From Geodermatophilus marinus (GTDB lineage Bacteria; Actinomycetota; Actinomycetes; Mycobacteriales; Geodermatophilaceae), in NCBI RefSeq assembly GCF_003428645.1, contig NZ_QVQH01000003.1, forward strand, positions 124,001-188,000: a stretch of 64,000 nucleotides of DNA, given 5' to 3'. Positions 53,841-63,478 of this stretch are shown here, one piece after another. Every line of letters starts with the position of its first letter. Positions within the stretch are counted from its first letter, which is position 1. The notes below the pieces were generated by a model that saw nothing but the letters and a program-made list of their open reading frames with translations, was not told the origin of the DNA and searched no databases. Made by a program: the position numbers and the translations under genes.

Positions 53841-54757
53841 GCGCCGCCGCCCGCGCCGCGGGGGTGCCCGAGGACCCGACCCCGACGGCCCCGCCCGCCA
53901 CCCGCCGGCCCCGTCCGGTGCCCGGCCCCGGGACGGCGGACACCCGGACCGGGGTACCGGCCGCCGGCGCTGCCCGCACCGGCGGCTCCGCTGCCGCCCG
54001 CACCGCGGAGGCACCGCCGCGGGGCGACGGGCCGCGGACCCCCGCCCCCCGCACGGACCCCGGCGCCGCGGCCGGGCGCACCACGGCCGGGCGCACCGCG
54101 GCCGGGCGCAGCGCGGCGGGGCGCACCGCGGCCGGGCGCACCGCGGCCGGCCCGGACCGGCCGCCCGCCCCGGCCCGCACCGACCCGCCCTCCCGGGCCC
54201 CCGCGCCACGGTCGGCTGTCGGCGAGCGGGCGGGCGGTGGTGCGGCCACCCCGGCGGGCCCTGTCCGCGGCCGGGCCCACAGCGTGCCGGTGCGCACCGG
54301 CGCCCTCCGCGCCCGCGCCCCGCGTGCCGGCAGCCGGCCCGCCCGGGCCGCCTCCCCGGCGCCGGCCGCCCCGGCGGCCCGCGGGCGGCACGGCATCGCC
54401 GTCCGGCGGGCCCCGTTCGCGCTGCTCGTGGTCGCCCTGCTGGCCGCGACCACCGTGGGCCTGCTGGTGCTCAACACCTCGATCGCCGTGAACTCGCTCC
54501 GGGCCACCGAGCTGGAGAGCGCCAACGCCGAGCGCGCCCAGGAGGTCCAGCGGCTCGAGCAGCAGGTCGTCGCGGGCGGCACCCCCGACCGGCTGGCCGA
54601 CGCGGCGGGCGACGCGGGGCTGGTCCCCGCGGGGACGGCGGCGTACCTGGTGCTCGGCCCCGACGGGTCGGTGGTCCTCCGCGGCCGGCCCGAGCCGGCC
54701 CCCGCGCCCGAGCCTGCGGCGCAGCCACCGGGCCCGCCGGCCGCGGCGGGGGGCTGA
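53837..54757 (+). CDS. ftsL: FtsL-like divisome protein with long basic N-terminal extension
   Basis: 306 residues. The C-terminal third is FtsL-like: one membrane helix (about 196-220, [17 protein letters not shown]), a short coiled coil ([18 protein letters not shown]) and [13 protein letters not shown]. The first roughly 190 residues are a Pro/Ala/Arg/Gly-rich cytoplasmic tail with five GRTAA-type repeats, far longer than the family norm. It sits between rsmH (GTGA overlap) and ftsI, where ftsL always lies. It should bridge the FtsQ/B complex and the FtsWI synthase. Confidence 0.85.
   Translation: MSAAARAAGVPEDPTPTAPPATRRPRPVPGPGTADTRTGVPAAGAARTGGSAAARTAEAPPRGDGPRTPAPRTDPGAAAGRTTAGRTAAGRSAAGRTAAGRTAAGPDRPPAPARTDPPSRAPAPRSAVGERAGGGAATPAGPVRGRAHSVPVRTGALRARAPRAGSRPARAASPAPAAPAARGRHGIAVRRAPFALLVVALLAATTVGLLVLNTSIAVNSLRATELESANAERAQEVQRLEQQVVAGGTPDRLADAAGDAGLVPAGTAAYLVLGPDGSVVLRGRPEPAPAPEPAAQPPGPPAAAGG
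54068..54150. repeat. 15-bp tandem repeat inside ftsL
   Basis: The unit GCGGCCGGGCGCACC occurs about 5.5 times with few changes and keeps frame, coding for AAGRT-type pentapeptides in the cytoplasmic tail of FtsL. Confidence 0.85.
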
Positions 54758-54760
54758 GGG

Positions 54761-56584
54761 GTGGCGAGCACCGTCCGCCACCCCGCCCCCGGCCGCCGCG
54801 GCGGCCAGCGCGGCTCCGGGCGTCCCGGCGCCTTCGCGCCGCGCCGCCCCCCGGGCAGCCGCCGCGTCCGCCGCCCGCTGCGCCCGGGTCCCCGCCGGAC
54901 CACCCTGGGCCTGACCCTCCTCCTCGTCCCCCTCCTGCTCGTCACCGGCAAGCTGGTGCTGCTGCAGGGCGTGGACGGCCGGGCCTACGCCAACGCCGCC
55001 GAGGCCGACCGCCTCAGCTCCTACCCGATCGCCGCGCTGCGCGGGCAGATCACCGACCGCGACGGCAACCCGCTGGCCTACACGGTGGCGGCCTCGCGCG
55101 TGGTGGCCGACCCGACCGTCGTCGGCGACCCCGCCCGCACCGCGCTCGCGCTGACCACGCTGCTCGACGTCCCCGTCGCCGAGCTGACCGAGCGGCTCTC
55201 CCGCGACAGCCGCTACGTCGTGCTCGCCGCCCAGGTCCCGCCGGAGACGGTGGACGCCGTGGTCGAGCTCGGGCTGGCCGGCGTCTCCTTCGAGGACGAC
55301 CCCGTGCGGCTGTACCCGGCCGGCAGCACCGCCGGCCAGGTCGTCGGGTTCGTCGGGCGGGAGGGCGCCGGCCTGGCGGGGGTGGAGCGCACCCTCGACG
55401 AGCAGCTCGCCGGCACCCCGGGTCAGCGGCGGGTCGAGGTCGGCAGCGGCGGCAACCCGATCCCCTCGGGCATCGACGAGTCCACGCCCGCCGTCGACGG
55501 CGACGACGTGCGGCTCACCCTCGACGAGGACGTCCAGTACGCCACCGAGCAGCGGCTGGAGCAGGCGTGCGCCGACGGCGCGACCACCCGGGCGTCGGCC
55601 GTCGTCCTCGACGTGCACACCGGCGAGGTCGTCGCCATGGGGTCCTGCCCCGGCTACGACCCCGGTGCGGTGTCCCGGACCGATCCCGCGCTGCTCGGCA
55701 ACCCCGTGGTGTCCGACGTGTTCGAGCCCGGGTCGGTCATGAAGGCGGTGACCCTGGCCGCCGCCCTCGAGGAGGGGGCGGCCGAGCCGGGCACCGTGCT
55801 CACCGTCGACGGGCACATCCAGGCCGGTGACGTGGTGGTCACCGACGCCCACGACCACGACCCGATCGACTGGACGGTCACCGGCATCCTCGCCAAGTCC
55901 AGCAACGTCGGCACGATCATGCTGGCCCGGGAGATCGGCGACGCCACGCTCGAGCGCTACCTGCGCGCCTTCGGCATCGGCAGCCGCACCGGCGTCGAGC
56001 TGCCCGGCGAGAGCGGCGGCATCCTCGAGGGCTCGGAGGACTGGACCCAGAGCCGCGCGGCCAACGTGCCGATCGGGCAGGGGGTCTCGGTCACCACCCT
56101 GCAGATGGCCTCGGTGTACCAGGCCCTCGCCAACGACGGCGTGCGCATCGAGCCGCGGGTGGTCGCCTCGGTGGGCGGCGAGCCGACCCCGCGGCCCGAG
56201 GGGACCCGGGTGGTGAGCACCGAGACCGCCGAGGAGATGGCCGGCATGCTCGAGGCCGTCGTGGGGCCGGGCGGCACCGCGCCGCTGGCCCAGGTCGACG
56301 GCTACCGGGTCGCCGGCAAGACGGGCACCGCCCAGCGCGCCAACCCCGAGTGCGGCTGCTACGACGGCGGCGGCTACGTGACCACGTTCGTGGGCTTCGC
56401 CCCCGCCGACGACCCGCAGTACGTGGTCGCGGTCGACCTGGAGCGCCCGACCAGCGACGCCGAGGGCGGCCAGGTGGCCGCGCCGGTGTTCGCCGACATC
56501 ATGCGGCAGGTGCTGGTGGCCGACGCCGTCGTCCCCTCGGGGACGCCGCGACCGGACTTCGTCCTCACCGGGCCGGAGCGGTAG
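54761..56584 (+). CDS. ftsI: Peptidoglycan D,D-transpeptidase FtsI (PBP3)
   Basis: 607 residues. One membrane helix (about 48-68) follows a basic cytoplasmic head. A pedestal domain precedes the transpeptidase with Ser325 in FEPGSVMKAVT, the SxN motif AKSSNVGT and the KTG motif VAGKTGTAQ (about 513). It cross-links septal peptidoglycan with FtsW. A Cys pair, PECGCYD, lies just after KTG and may form a disulfide loop near the active site. Confidence 0.97.
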   Translation: MASTVRHPAPGRRGGQRGSGRPGAFAPRRPPGSRRVRRPLRPGPRRTTLGLTLLLVPLLLVTGKLVLLQGVDGRAYANAAEADRLSSYPIAALRGQITDRDGNPLAYTVAASRVVADPTVVGDPARTALALTTLLDVPVAELTERLSRDSRYVVLAAQVPPETVDAVVELGLAGVSFEDDPVRLYPAGSTAGQVVGFVGREGAGLAGVERTLDEQLAGTPGQRRVEVGSGGNPIPSGIDESTPAVDGDDVRLTLDEDVQYATEQRLEQACADGATTRASAVVLDVHTGEVVAMGSCPGYDPGAVSRTDPALLGNPVVSDVFEPGSVMKAVTLAAALEEGAAEPGTVLTVDGHIQAGDVVVTDAHDHDPIDWTVTGILAKSSNVGTIMLAREIGDATLERYLRAFGIGSRTGVELPGESGGILEGSEDWTQSRAANVPIGQGVSVTTLQMASVYQALANDGVRIEPRVVASVGGEPTPRPEGTRVVSTETAEEMAGMLEAVVGPGGTAPLAQVDGYRVAGKTGTAQRANPECGCYDGGGYVTTFVGFAPADDPQYVVAVDLERPTSDAEGGQVAAPVFADIMRQVLVADAVVPSGTPRPDFVLTGPER

Positions 56585-56664
56585 GAGGCCCCGCCGCCCG
56601 GCTCCGCTGCGGCCGGTCCTCCCGCCGCCCGCGTGTGGTCGGCGGACGGCGACCGGCCCGCCGG

Positions 56665-56670
56665 TAGATT
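56665..56670 (+). promoter_or_regulatory. -10 box TAGATT before murE
   Basis: TAGATT lies 8 nt before the murE GTG in the 94-bp gap after ftsI. GGAG in the spacer could serve as ribosome-binding site for read-through mRNA. It suggests an internal promoter for murE-murC. Confidence 0.45.
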
Positions 56671-56678
56671 GGAGCCCC

Positions 56679-58256
56679 GTGAACCAGCCCCCTGGCGGGT
56701 CGGCGCCCCGTCCGGAGGGGAGCAGCCCCGCGCCGCCGCGCCCGTCCCTCGCCGACCTCGCCGAGCTCGTGGGGGCACCGGTGCAGGGGGACCCGGCCAC
56801 CCGGCCCACCGGTGTCACGCTGGCCTCCGGGGAGGTCGTCGCCGGGGACCTGTACGCGGCCCTGCCGGGCGCGCGCACCCACGGCGCCCGTCACGCCGCG
56901 GACGCCGCCGCCCGCGGGGCCGTCGCCGTCCTCACCGACCCGGCCGGGCGCGCGCAGGCCTGCGCCACCGGCCTGCCGGTCTGCGTCACCGAGGACCCGC
57001 GCGCGGTCCTCGGTGCCGTCGCCGCCCGGGTGTACGGCGAGCCCGCCCGGCGGCTGCAGGTGGTCGGGATCACCGGCACCAACGGCAAGACCACCACCGC
57101 CTACCTGGTCGAGGCCGGTCTCGCCGCGGCCGGCCGGTCCACCGGCCTGGTCGGCACGGTCGAGACCCGCACCCGGGGCCGCACCGCGGACGGGCGCCCC
57201 ACGGTCACCACGCTGCCGAGCGTCCGCACCACCCCGGAGGCGCCGGCGCTGCACCGGCTGCTCGCCACGATGGCCGGGCAGGGGGTGCAGACCGTCGTCA
57301 TGGAGGTCAGCAGCCACGCCCTCGTGCTCGGCCGGGTCGGCGGCATCCCGTTCGCCGCCGCCGGGTTCACCAACCTCGGCCGCGACCACCTGGACTTCCA
57401 CGCCGACCTCGAGGACTACTTCCTCGCCAAGGCGCGGCTCTTCGACGGCCGGGCGGCGGTCGAGGTGGTCGACGTCGACGACCCCCACGGGCGGCGGCTG
57501 ACCGGGATGCTCGACGGGCGCCGGGCGGTCACCGTCTCCGGCCGCGGGTCGGCCGCGGACTGGCGGGCCACCGGCGTCACCGCCGACCCCGCCGGCGGCT
57601 CGGCCTTCACCCTGCACGGGCCGGGCGGGCGGACCTGGCCGGCGCGGGTGCGGCTGCCCGGCCCGTTCAACGTGGCCAACGCCGTCCTCGCCGTGGCGCT
57701 CCTCGACGCCGTCGGCGTCGCCGTCGAGGACGCGCTGCGCGGGGTGGCCGGCACGGTCGTGCCCGGCCGCATGGAGCCGGTGGACGCCGGTCAGCCGTTC
57801 GTCGCCGTCGTCGACTACGCGCACACCCCCGACGCCGTGGCCACCGCGCTGGCCGCGCTGCGGTCGGCCACCAGCGGGCGGGTGATCACCGTGCTCGGCT
57901 GCGGCGGCGACCGCGACCCCGGCAAGCGCCCGGCCATGGGGGAGGCCGCCGCCCGGGGCAGCGACCTGCTGGTGGTCACCGACGACAACCCGCGCTCGGA
58001 GGACCCCGCCGCCGTCCGCGCCGCGATGCTGGCCGGCGTGCCCGCCGGCGCCGAGGTGCTCGAGATCGGCGACCGCCGCGCCGCCATCACCGCGGCCGTG
58101 GCCCGGGCCCGGCCCGGTGACGCCGTGCTCGTCGCCGGCAAGGGGCACGAGACCGGCCAGGAGGTGGGCGGCACCGTCCACCCCTTCGACGACCGCGCCG
58201 TGCTGCGCGAGGCCCTGGAGCGGTGCGCCCGGGCCGGAGGAGAGACCCGACCGTGA
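56679..58256 (+). CDS. murE: UDP-MurNAc-tripeptide ligase MurE, meso-diaminopimelate type
   Basis: 525 residues. ATP site ITGTNGKTTTAYLVE, MEVSSHAL, FTNLGRDHLDFH and VVDYAHTPDAV are present. The DNPR motif at 436-439 (TDDNPRSED) marks specificity for meso-diaminopimelate, so the cell wall has A2pm in position 3. It adds that residue to UDP-MurNAc-Ala-Glu. A Pro-rich 20-residue head is extra. Confidence 0.97.
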   Translation: MNQPPGGSAPRPEGSSPAPPRPSLADLAELVGAPVQGDPATRPTGVTLASGEVVAGDLYAALPGARTHGARHAADAAARGAVAVLTDPAGRAQACATGLPVCVTEDPRAVLGAVAARVYGEPARRLQVVGITGTNGKTTTAYLVEAGLAAAGRSTGLVGTVETRTRGRTADGRPTVTTLPSVRTTPEAPALHRLLATMAGQGVQTVVMEVSSHALVLGRVGGIPFAAAGFTNLGRDHLDFHADLEDYFLAKARLFDGRAAVEVVDVDDPHGRRLTGMLDGRRAVTVSGRGSAADWRATGVTADPAGGSAFTLHGPGGRTWPARVRLPGPFNVANAVLAVALLDAVGVAVEDALRGVAGTVVPGRMEPVDAGQPFVAVVDYAHTPDAVATALAALRSATSGRVITVLGCGGDRDPGKRPAMGEAAARGSDLLVVTDDNPRSEDPAAVRAAMLAGVPAGAEVLEIGDRRAAITAAVARARPGDAVLVAGKGHETGQEVGGTVHPFDDRAVLREALERCARAGGETRP

Positions 58257-59677
58257 TCAGCCTGACCCTCGCCGAGGTGGCCGCGGCGGTCGGCGGGCGG
58301 CTGCCCGGCGGCGCGGCCGGCACCGTGACCGGCGCGGTCACCGTCGACAGCCGCACCGCCGCGCCCGGCGACCTGTTCGTCGCCCTCCCCGGGGAGCGGG
58401 TCGACGGCCACGACTTCCTGCCCGCCGCGGCGGCCGCGGGCGCGGTTGCCGCCCTGGCCACCCGGCCCGACCCCGCGCTGCCCTGCGTGCTCGTCGACGA
58501 CCCGGTCGCCGCCCTGGGCCGGCTCGCGCACGCCGTCCACGGCCGGCTGGCCGCCGGCGGGCTGCGGACCCTGGCGATCACCGGCTCGGCCGGGAAGACC
58601 TCGACCAAGGACCTGCTCGGCCAGGTGCTCGCCACCGCCGGGCCGACCGTCAGCCCGCCGGGGTCGTACAACAACGACATCGGGCTGCCGCTCACCGTCC
58701 TCGCGGCCGACCCGGCCACCCGCTCGCTGGTGCTGGAGATGGGCGCCCGCGGGCGCGGGCACATCGCCCGGCTGTGCGAGGTGGCCCGCCCGGGGACCGG
58801 CATCGTGCTCAACGTCGGGTCGGCCCACCTCGGCGAGTTCGGCTCGGCCGACGCGATCGCCGAGGCCAAGGGCGAGCTCGTGGCCGCGCTGCCGGCCGGG
58901 GGCACGGCCGTCCTCAACGCCGACGACCCGCGGGTGCTGGCCATGGCCGCCCGGACCGCGGCGCGCGTGGTGACCACCGGCCGCGGCCCCGAGGCCGACG
59001 TGCGCGCCGCGGACGTCACCCTCGACGAGGGCGGCCGGGCGCGGTTCACCCTCACCGCCGCGGGTCGGTCGCTGCCGGTGGCCCTCCGGGTGGTGGGCGA
59101 GCACCAGGTCGCCAACGCGCTCGCCGCGGCCGCCGGTGCCCTGGCCACGGGGATGACGCCGGAGGCCGTGGCCACCGCGCTGTCGGCGGCCACCCCGCGC
59201 AGCCGCTGGCGGATGGAGGTCACCCGCCGCCCGGACGGCGTGACCGTGGTCAACGACGCCTACAACGCCAACCCGGAGTCGATGCGCGCCGCGCTGGCCG
59301 CGCTGGGCGGGCTGCCCGCCCGCCGGCGGGTCGCGGTCCTGGGCGGGATGGCCGAGCTGGGACCGGCCGCGACCGGGGAGCACACCCGGCTGGGCGCCGA
59401 CGCGGTGGCCGCGGGGGTGGACCTCGTCATCGCGGTGGGGCCCGATGCGGTAGGGATAGCCGAGGGCGCGGCCGCCGCCGGCGCCCGCGAGGGGGAGGGG
59501 GTGGCCGCGGTGCCCGACCGCGCCGCTGCCCGTCGACTGCTGACGGAGGTCCTGGTGCCCGGTGACGTCGTGCTGGTCAAGGCCAGTCGCGCCCACGGGC
59601 TCGAGCTGCTCGCCATGGACCTGCTCGGCGGGGACCCGGCGGGCGCCGGCCCGCGCGACGCCGGGGCAGGCGCGTGA
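58253..59677 (+). CDS. murF: UDP-MurNAc-tripeptide D-Ala-D-Ala ligase MurF
   Basis: 474 residues. DSRTAAPGDLFVALPGERVDGHDF, the ATP site ITGSAGKTSTKDLL, LEMGARGRGHIARL and VVNDAYNANPESMRAAL are the family blocks. It finishes the cytoplasmic pentapeptide precursor. GTG 58253 overlaps the murE stop and follows GGAGGAGAG. Confidence 0.97.
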   Translation: MISLTLAEVAAAVGGRLPGGAAGTVTGAVTVDSRTAAPGDLFVALPGERVDGHDFLPAAAAAGAVAALATRPDPALPCVLVDDPVAALGRLAHAVHGRLAAGGLRTLAITGSAGKTSTKDLLGQVLATAGPTVSPPGSYNNDIGLPLTVLAADPATRSLVLEMGARGRGHIARLCEVARPGTGIVLNVGSAHLGEFGSADAIAEAKGELVAALPAGGTAVLNADDPRVLAMAARTAARVVTTGRGPEADVRAADVTLDEGGRARFTLTAAGRSLPVALRVVGEHQVANALAAAAGALATGMTPEAVATALSAATPRSRWRMEVTRRPDGVTVVNDAYNANPESMRAALAALGGLPARRRVAVLGGMAELGPAATGEHTRLGADAVAAGVDLVIAVGPDAVGIAEGAAAAGAREGEGVAAVPDRAAARRLLTEVLVPGDVVLVKASRAHGLELLAMDLLGGDPAGAGPRDAGAGA

Positions 59678-60753
59678 GATCCGTCCTCGTCGCGGCCGCG
59701 TTCGGCCTGATGATCTCCATCCTGGCCACGCCCATGGCGGTGCACCTGTTCCGCCGCAAGGGCTTCGGCCAGGAGATCCGGGACGACGGCCCCGAGAGCC
59801 ACCTCTCGAAGAAGGGCACGCCCACCATGGGCGGCACGGTGATCGTCGGCGCCACCGTCGGCGGTTACCTGATCGCCCACCTGTTCCTGCTCAACCAGCC
59901 CGGGCGCGGCGTCACCGCCAGCGGCCTGCTGGTGCTCTTCCTCATGGTGGGCCTGGGCACCGTCGGCTTCCTCGACGACTACCTCAAGATCCGCTACCGG
60001 CGCAGCCTCGGGCTGAACAAGACCGCCAAGCTGGTCGGCCAGCTGGTCGTCGGTGTCGCCTTCGCGGTGCTGGCGATCAACTTCCCCGACCCGGCGGGCA
60101 CCACCCCGGCCTCGACGTTCGTCTCCTACGTCCGCGACATCGAGCCGCTCGCGCTCGGGTCGGTCGGGTTCGTCGTCCTGGCCTACCTCTACATCGCCGG
60201 CTTCTCCAACGCGGTGAACCTCACCGACGGCCTCGACGGGCTGGCCGCGGGCTGCTCGGCGATGGTCTGCGGCGCCTACACGATCATCAGCTTCTGGCAG
60301 TTCACCCACGACTGCACCACCCAGCTGATCGACGGCTGCTACACCGTGCGCGACCCGCTCGACGTGACCCTGGTGGCGGCCGCCGGGATGGGAGCCTGCC
60401 TGGGCTTCCTGTGGTGGAACACCAGCCCCGCGCGGATCTTCATGGGCGACACCGGCTCGCTGGCCCTCGGCGGGCTGCTCGCCGGGCTGGCCGTCGTCAC
60501 CCGCACCGAGCTGCTGCTCGTCGTCCTCGGCGGGCTGTTCGTCGCCGTCACCCTCTCGGTGGTCATCCAGGTGGCCTTCTTCCGGGCCACCCGCCGCCGG
60601 GTGTTCCGGATGGCGCCGCTGCACCACCACTTCGAGCTCGCCGGGTGGGCGGAGAACACCGTCATCGTGCGGTTCTGGCTGGTGACCGGGATGGCGGTGG
60701 CCTTCGGTCTCGGGCTGTTCTACGCCGACTGGCTGGCGATCACCGGCCTGTGA
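59674..60753 (+). CDS. mraY: Phospho-MurNAc-pentapeptide transferase MraY
   Basis: 359 residues and about ten membrane helices. KKGTPTMGGTVI, FLDDYLKI, FSNAVNLTDGLDGLA, FMGDTGSLALGG and APLHHHFELAGW are the catalytic and nucleotide-binding motifs. It makes lipid I on undecaprenyl phosphate. GTG 59674 overlaps the murF stop. Confidence 0.98.
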   Translation: MRSVLVAAAFGLMISILATPMAVHLFRRKGFGQEIRDDGPESHLSKKGTPTMGGTVIVGATVGGYLIAHLFLLNQPGRGVTASGLLVLFLMVGLGTVGFLDDYLKIRYRRSLGLNKTAKLVGQLVVGVAFAVLAINFPDPAGTTPASTFVSYVRDIEPLALGSVGFVVLAYLYIAGFSNAVNLTDGLDGLAAGCSAMVCGAYTIISFWQFTHDCTTQLIDGCYTVRDPLDVTLVAAAGMGACLGFLWWNTSPARIFMGDTGSLALGGLLAGLAVVTRTELLLVVLGGLFVAVTLSVVIQVAFFRATRRRVFRMAPLHHHFELAGWAENTVIVRFWLVTGMAVAFGLGLFYADWLAITGL

Positions 60754-60833
60754 GGCGGGCGCCCGCGCGACACGCCGGCCGCTGCCCCGGGCTCCTGCCC
60801 GGCGCGGCAGCCGTGAGCGGCGACGATGGTCCG

Positions 60834-62342
60834 ATGCAGTCCACCGGAGTCGATCGCGCCCCCGGGGGAGGCCGCGGCGCGCGCACCGCGGGCCCGGGCC
60901 GCCGCCTGGCCTGGCTCGACGGCCCGATGTCCAGCTGCCACCTCGTGGTGGGCGCCGCCGGGCTGCTGCTCGCGATCGGCCTGGTCATGGTGTTCTCGGC
61001 CTCGGCGATGAAGGCCGCCCTCGCCGACCAGCCCGCCTGGCGCCCCGGCGTCGACCAGCTCGTGTTCGCCCTGATCGGGCTGGTCGCGCTCCTGGTCGCC
61101 GTCCGCCTGCCCATCGGGCTGGTGCGCCGCGCCGCGCCGATCGCCCTGCTGGGCGTGGGGGTCCTGCTGCTCGCCGTGCTCGTCCCCGGCATCGGCGTCG
61201 AGTACAACGGCTCCCGGGCCTGGATCGACCTCGGCTTCACCAACTTCCAGCCCTCCGAGCTGGGCAAGCTCGTCTTCGCGCTGTGGGGCGCCCACGTCCT
61301 CGCGCTGCGGGACCGCTTCCTGACCGTCCGGACGCTGCTGGTACCGCTGCTGCCGGTCTACGCCGTGATGGCGGGGCTGTTCCTGCTGGAGAACGACTTC
61401 GGCGCCGTGGTCACCCTCGGCCTGGTGCTCGTCGGGCTGCTCTGGGCCGGCGGCCTGCCGCTGCGCCACTTCGGCTGGTTCGTCCTCGCCGGGGCGCTGG
61501 CGATCGCGGTGATGATCCGCGTGGCCCCGTACCGGATGGCGCGGATCACCTCGTTCCTCGACCCGTTCGCCGACCCCACCGACAGCGGCTTCCAGGCCAT
61601 CCGCGGGTTCTACGCGCTGGCCACCGGCGGCCTGTGGGGCGTGGGCCTGGGCAACAGCGCGATGAAGTGGAACCTGCTGCCCGAGGCCGAGAGCGACTAC
61701 ATCTTCGCGATCATCGGGGAGGAGCTGGGCTTCCTCGGCTGCCTGGTGGTGATCGTCCTCTACGGCGTGCTCGCCTACGCGGGCACCCGGATCGCCCGGC
61801 GCAGCGCCGACCGGTTCGTCCAGCTCGCCAGCATGGCGATCACCGTGTGGCTGATCGGCCAGGCGGCCATGAACATGGGCTACGTGGTCGGCCTGCTCCC
61901 GGTCACCGGCGTCACCCTCCCGCTCATCTCGGCGGGGGGCACCTCGCTGGTGCTCACCCTGTTCATCGTCGGCCTGCTGATCCGCTTCGCCCGCGCCGAG
62001 CCCGCGGCCGTCGAGCACCAGCGCACCCACCCGCGCGGGTGGCTGGCGCGGCTGCTGCTGCCCGTCCCCGCGGCGGCGGTGGAGCCGCCCCGCCCGCGCC
62101 GCCGCGGGGCCGGCCGGCCCGACGCGTCCCGGCCCGGCCGCGACGACGACCGCCCGGCGCGCCGCCCCGTGGTGCCCGGCGGCGCCCGCACCGTCGCCCG
62201 GGTCACCCCCGGGGCGGCCCGCGAGCGTGGCGCGGCGCCACGCGAACGCCGGGCCGACGGCCGCGGCCGGCCGGGTGACGCCCGCCGCCAGCCGCCGCCC
62301 CGGGCCCGGTCCGGCGCCGAGGCCCCGAGGCGGCCCCGGTGA
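60834..62342 (+). CDS. ftsW: Septal peptidoglycan polymerase FtsW
   Basis: 502 residues. It is a SEDS protein with ten helices (about 35-410): [72 protein letters not shown] and [14 protein letters not shown]. An unusually long basic, disordered tail of about 100 residues follows. It polymerises lipid II with FtsI. GTG 60813 is an alternative start. The gap from mraY is only 80 bp and contains no murD. Confidence 0.96.
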   Translation: MQSTGVDRAPGGGRGARTAGPGRRLAWLDGPMSSCHLVVGAAGLLLAIGLVMVFSASAMKAALADQPAWRPGVDQLVFALIGLVALLVAVRLPIGLVRRAAPIALLGVGVLLLAVLVPGIGVEYNGSRAWIDLGFTNFQPSELGKLVFALWGAHVLALRDRFLTVRTLLVPLLPVYAVMAGLFLLENDFGAVVTLGLVLVGLLWAGGLPLRHFGWFVLAGALAIAVMIRVAPYRMARITSFLDPFADPTDSGFQAIRGFYALATGGLWGVGLGNSAMKWNLLPEAESDYIFAIIGEELGFLGCLVVIVLYGVLAYAGTRIARRSADRFVQLASMAITVWLIGQAAMNMGYVVGLLPVTGVTLPLISAGGTSLVLTLFIVGLLIRFARAEPAAVEHQRTHPRGWLARLLLPVPAAAVEPPRPRRRGAGRPDASRPGRDDDRPARRPVVPGGARTVARVTPGAARERGAAPRERRADGRGRPGDARRQPPPRARSGAEAPRRPR

Positions 62343-63478
62343 CCGGCGACCTCGGCGGGGGAGCGGCCGGGGCGACCGGCGGCGCCGGCGCGCCGTCCGT
62401 CGTCCTGGCCGGCGGCGGGACCGGCGGGCACATCGAGCCGATGCTCGCCCTCGCCGACGCGCTCGCCCGCCGACCGGGGCCGCGGGTGACCTGCCTGGGC
62501 ACCGCCCGGGGCCTGGAGACCCGGCTGGTGCCGGCCCGCGGCTACGACCTGCGGCTCATCCCGCCGGTGCCGCTACCGCGCCGGCCCACCCCCGACCTGC
62601 TGAGGGTGCCGGGGCGGGTGCTCCGCGCGGTGGCCGAGACCCGCGCCCTGCTGCGCGAGCTGGACGCCGACGTGGTGGTGGGCTTCGGCGGGTACGTCGC
62701 CCTGCCGGCCTACCTGGCCGCCCGCCGGGAGCGGGTGCCGGTCGTCGTGCACGAGCAGAACGCCCTGCCCGGGCTGGCCAACCGGATCGGGGCGCGCCTG
62801 GCCGCCCGGGTCGCGGTCACCACCCCGGGCACGCCCCTGCGCGGCGGCGTGCACGTCGGCATGCCCCTGCGGACGGCGATCAGCCGGCTGGACCGCGCCG
62901 CCGCCCGGGCGGAGGCACGGGCCGCGTTCGGCCTGGACGCCGACCGGCCGACGCTGCTGGTCTTCGGCGGCTCGCAGGGCGCCGCGTCGCTCAACCGGGC
63001 CGCGACGGGGACCGCAGGCGCGCTGACCGCCGCGGGGGTGCAGGTGCTGCACGCCCGCGGGCCCAAGAACAGCGACGTCACCGTGCCCCGCCGGCCGGCG
63101 GGTGCCGCACCCTACGTCGTCGTCGACTACCTCGACCGCATGGACCTCGCCTACGCCGCGGCGGACCTGGCACTCTGCCGGGCGGGCGCGGTCACCGTGG
63201 CCGAGCTCTCGGCCGTCGGGCTGCCGGCGGCGTTCGTGCCGCTGCCGATCGGGAACGGGGAGCAGCGGCGCAACGCACTCCCGGTCGTGGCGGCCGGGGG
63301 CGGCCTGCTGGTGGACGACGCCGACCTGTCGCCGTCCTGGATCGAGGAGAACGTGGTCCCGCTGGTCACCGACCCCGCCGCGCTGGCCGGGTACGCCGCG
63401 CACGCCGCGGCGGCCGGGGTGCCGGACGCCGACGAGCGCCTGGCCGACCTGGTGCTCGAGGTGGCCCGTGCCCGCTGA
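62339..63478 (+). CDS. murG: Lipid II synthase MurG
   Basis: 379 residues. The glycine loop [55 protein letters not shown] and the nucleotide-sugar site [18 protein letters not shown] are intact. It transfers GlcNAc to lipid I at the inner face of the membrane. GTG 62339 overlaps the ftsW stop. Confidence 0.97.
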   Translation: MTGDLGGGAAGATGGAGAPSVVLAGGGTGGHIEPMLALADALARRPGPRVTCLGTARGLETRLVPARGYDLRLIPPVPLPRRPTPDLLRVPGRVLRAVAETRALLRELDADVVVGFGGYVALPAYLAARRERVPVVVHEQNALPGLANRIGARLAARVAVTTPGTPLRGGVHVGMPLRTAISRLDRAAARAEARAAFGLDADRPTLLVFGGSQGAASLNRAATGTAGALTAAGVQVLHARGPKNSDVTVPRRPAGAAPYVVVDYLDRMDLAYAAADLALCRAGAVTVAELSAVGLPAAFVPLPIGNGEQRRNALPVVAAGGGLLVDDADLSPSWIEENVVPLVTDPAALAGYAAHAAAAGVPDADERLADLVLEVARAR

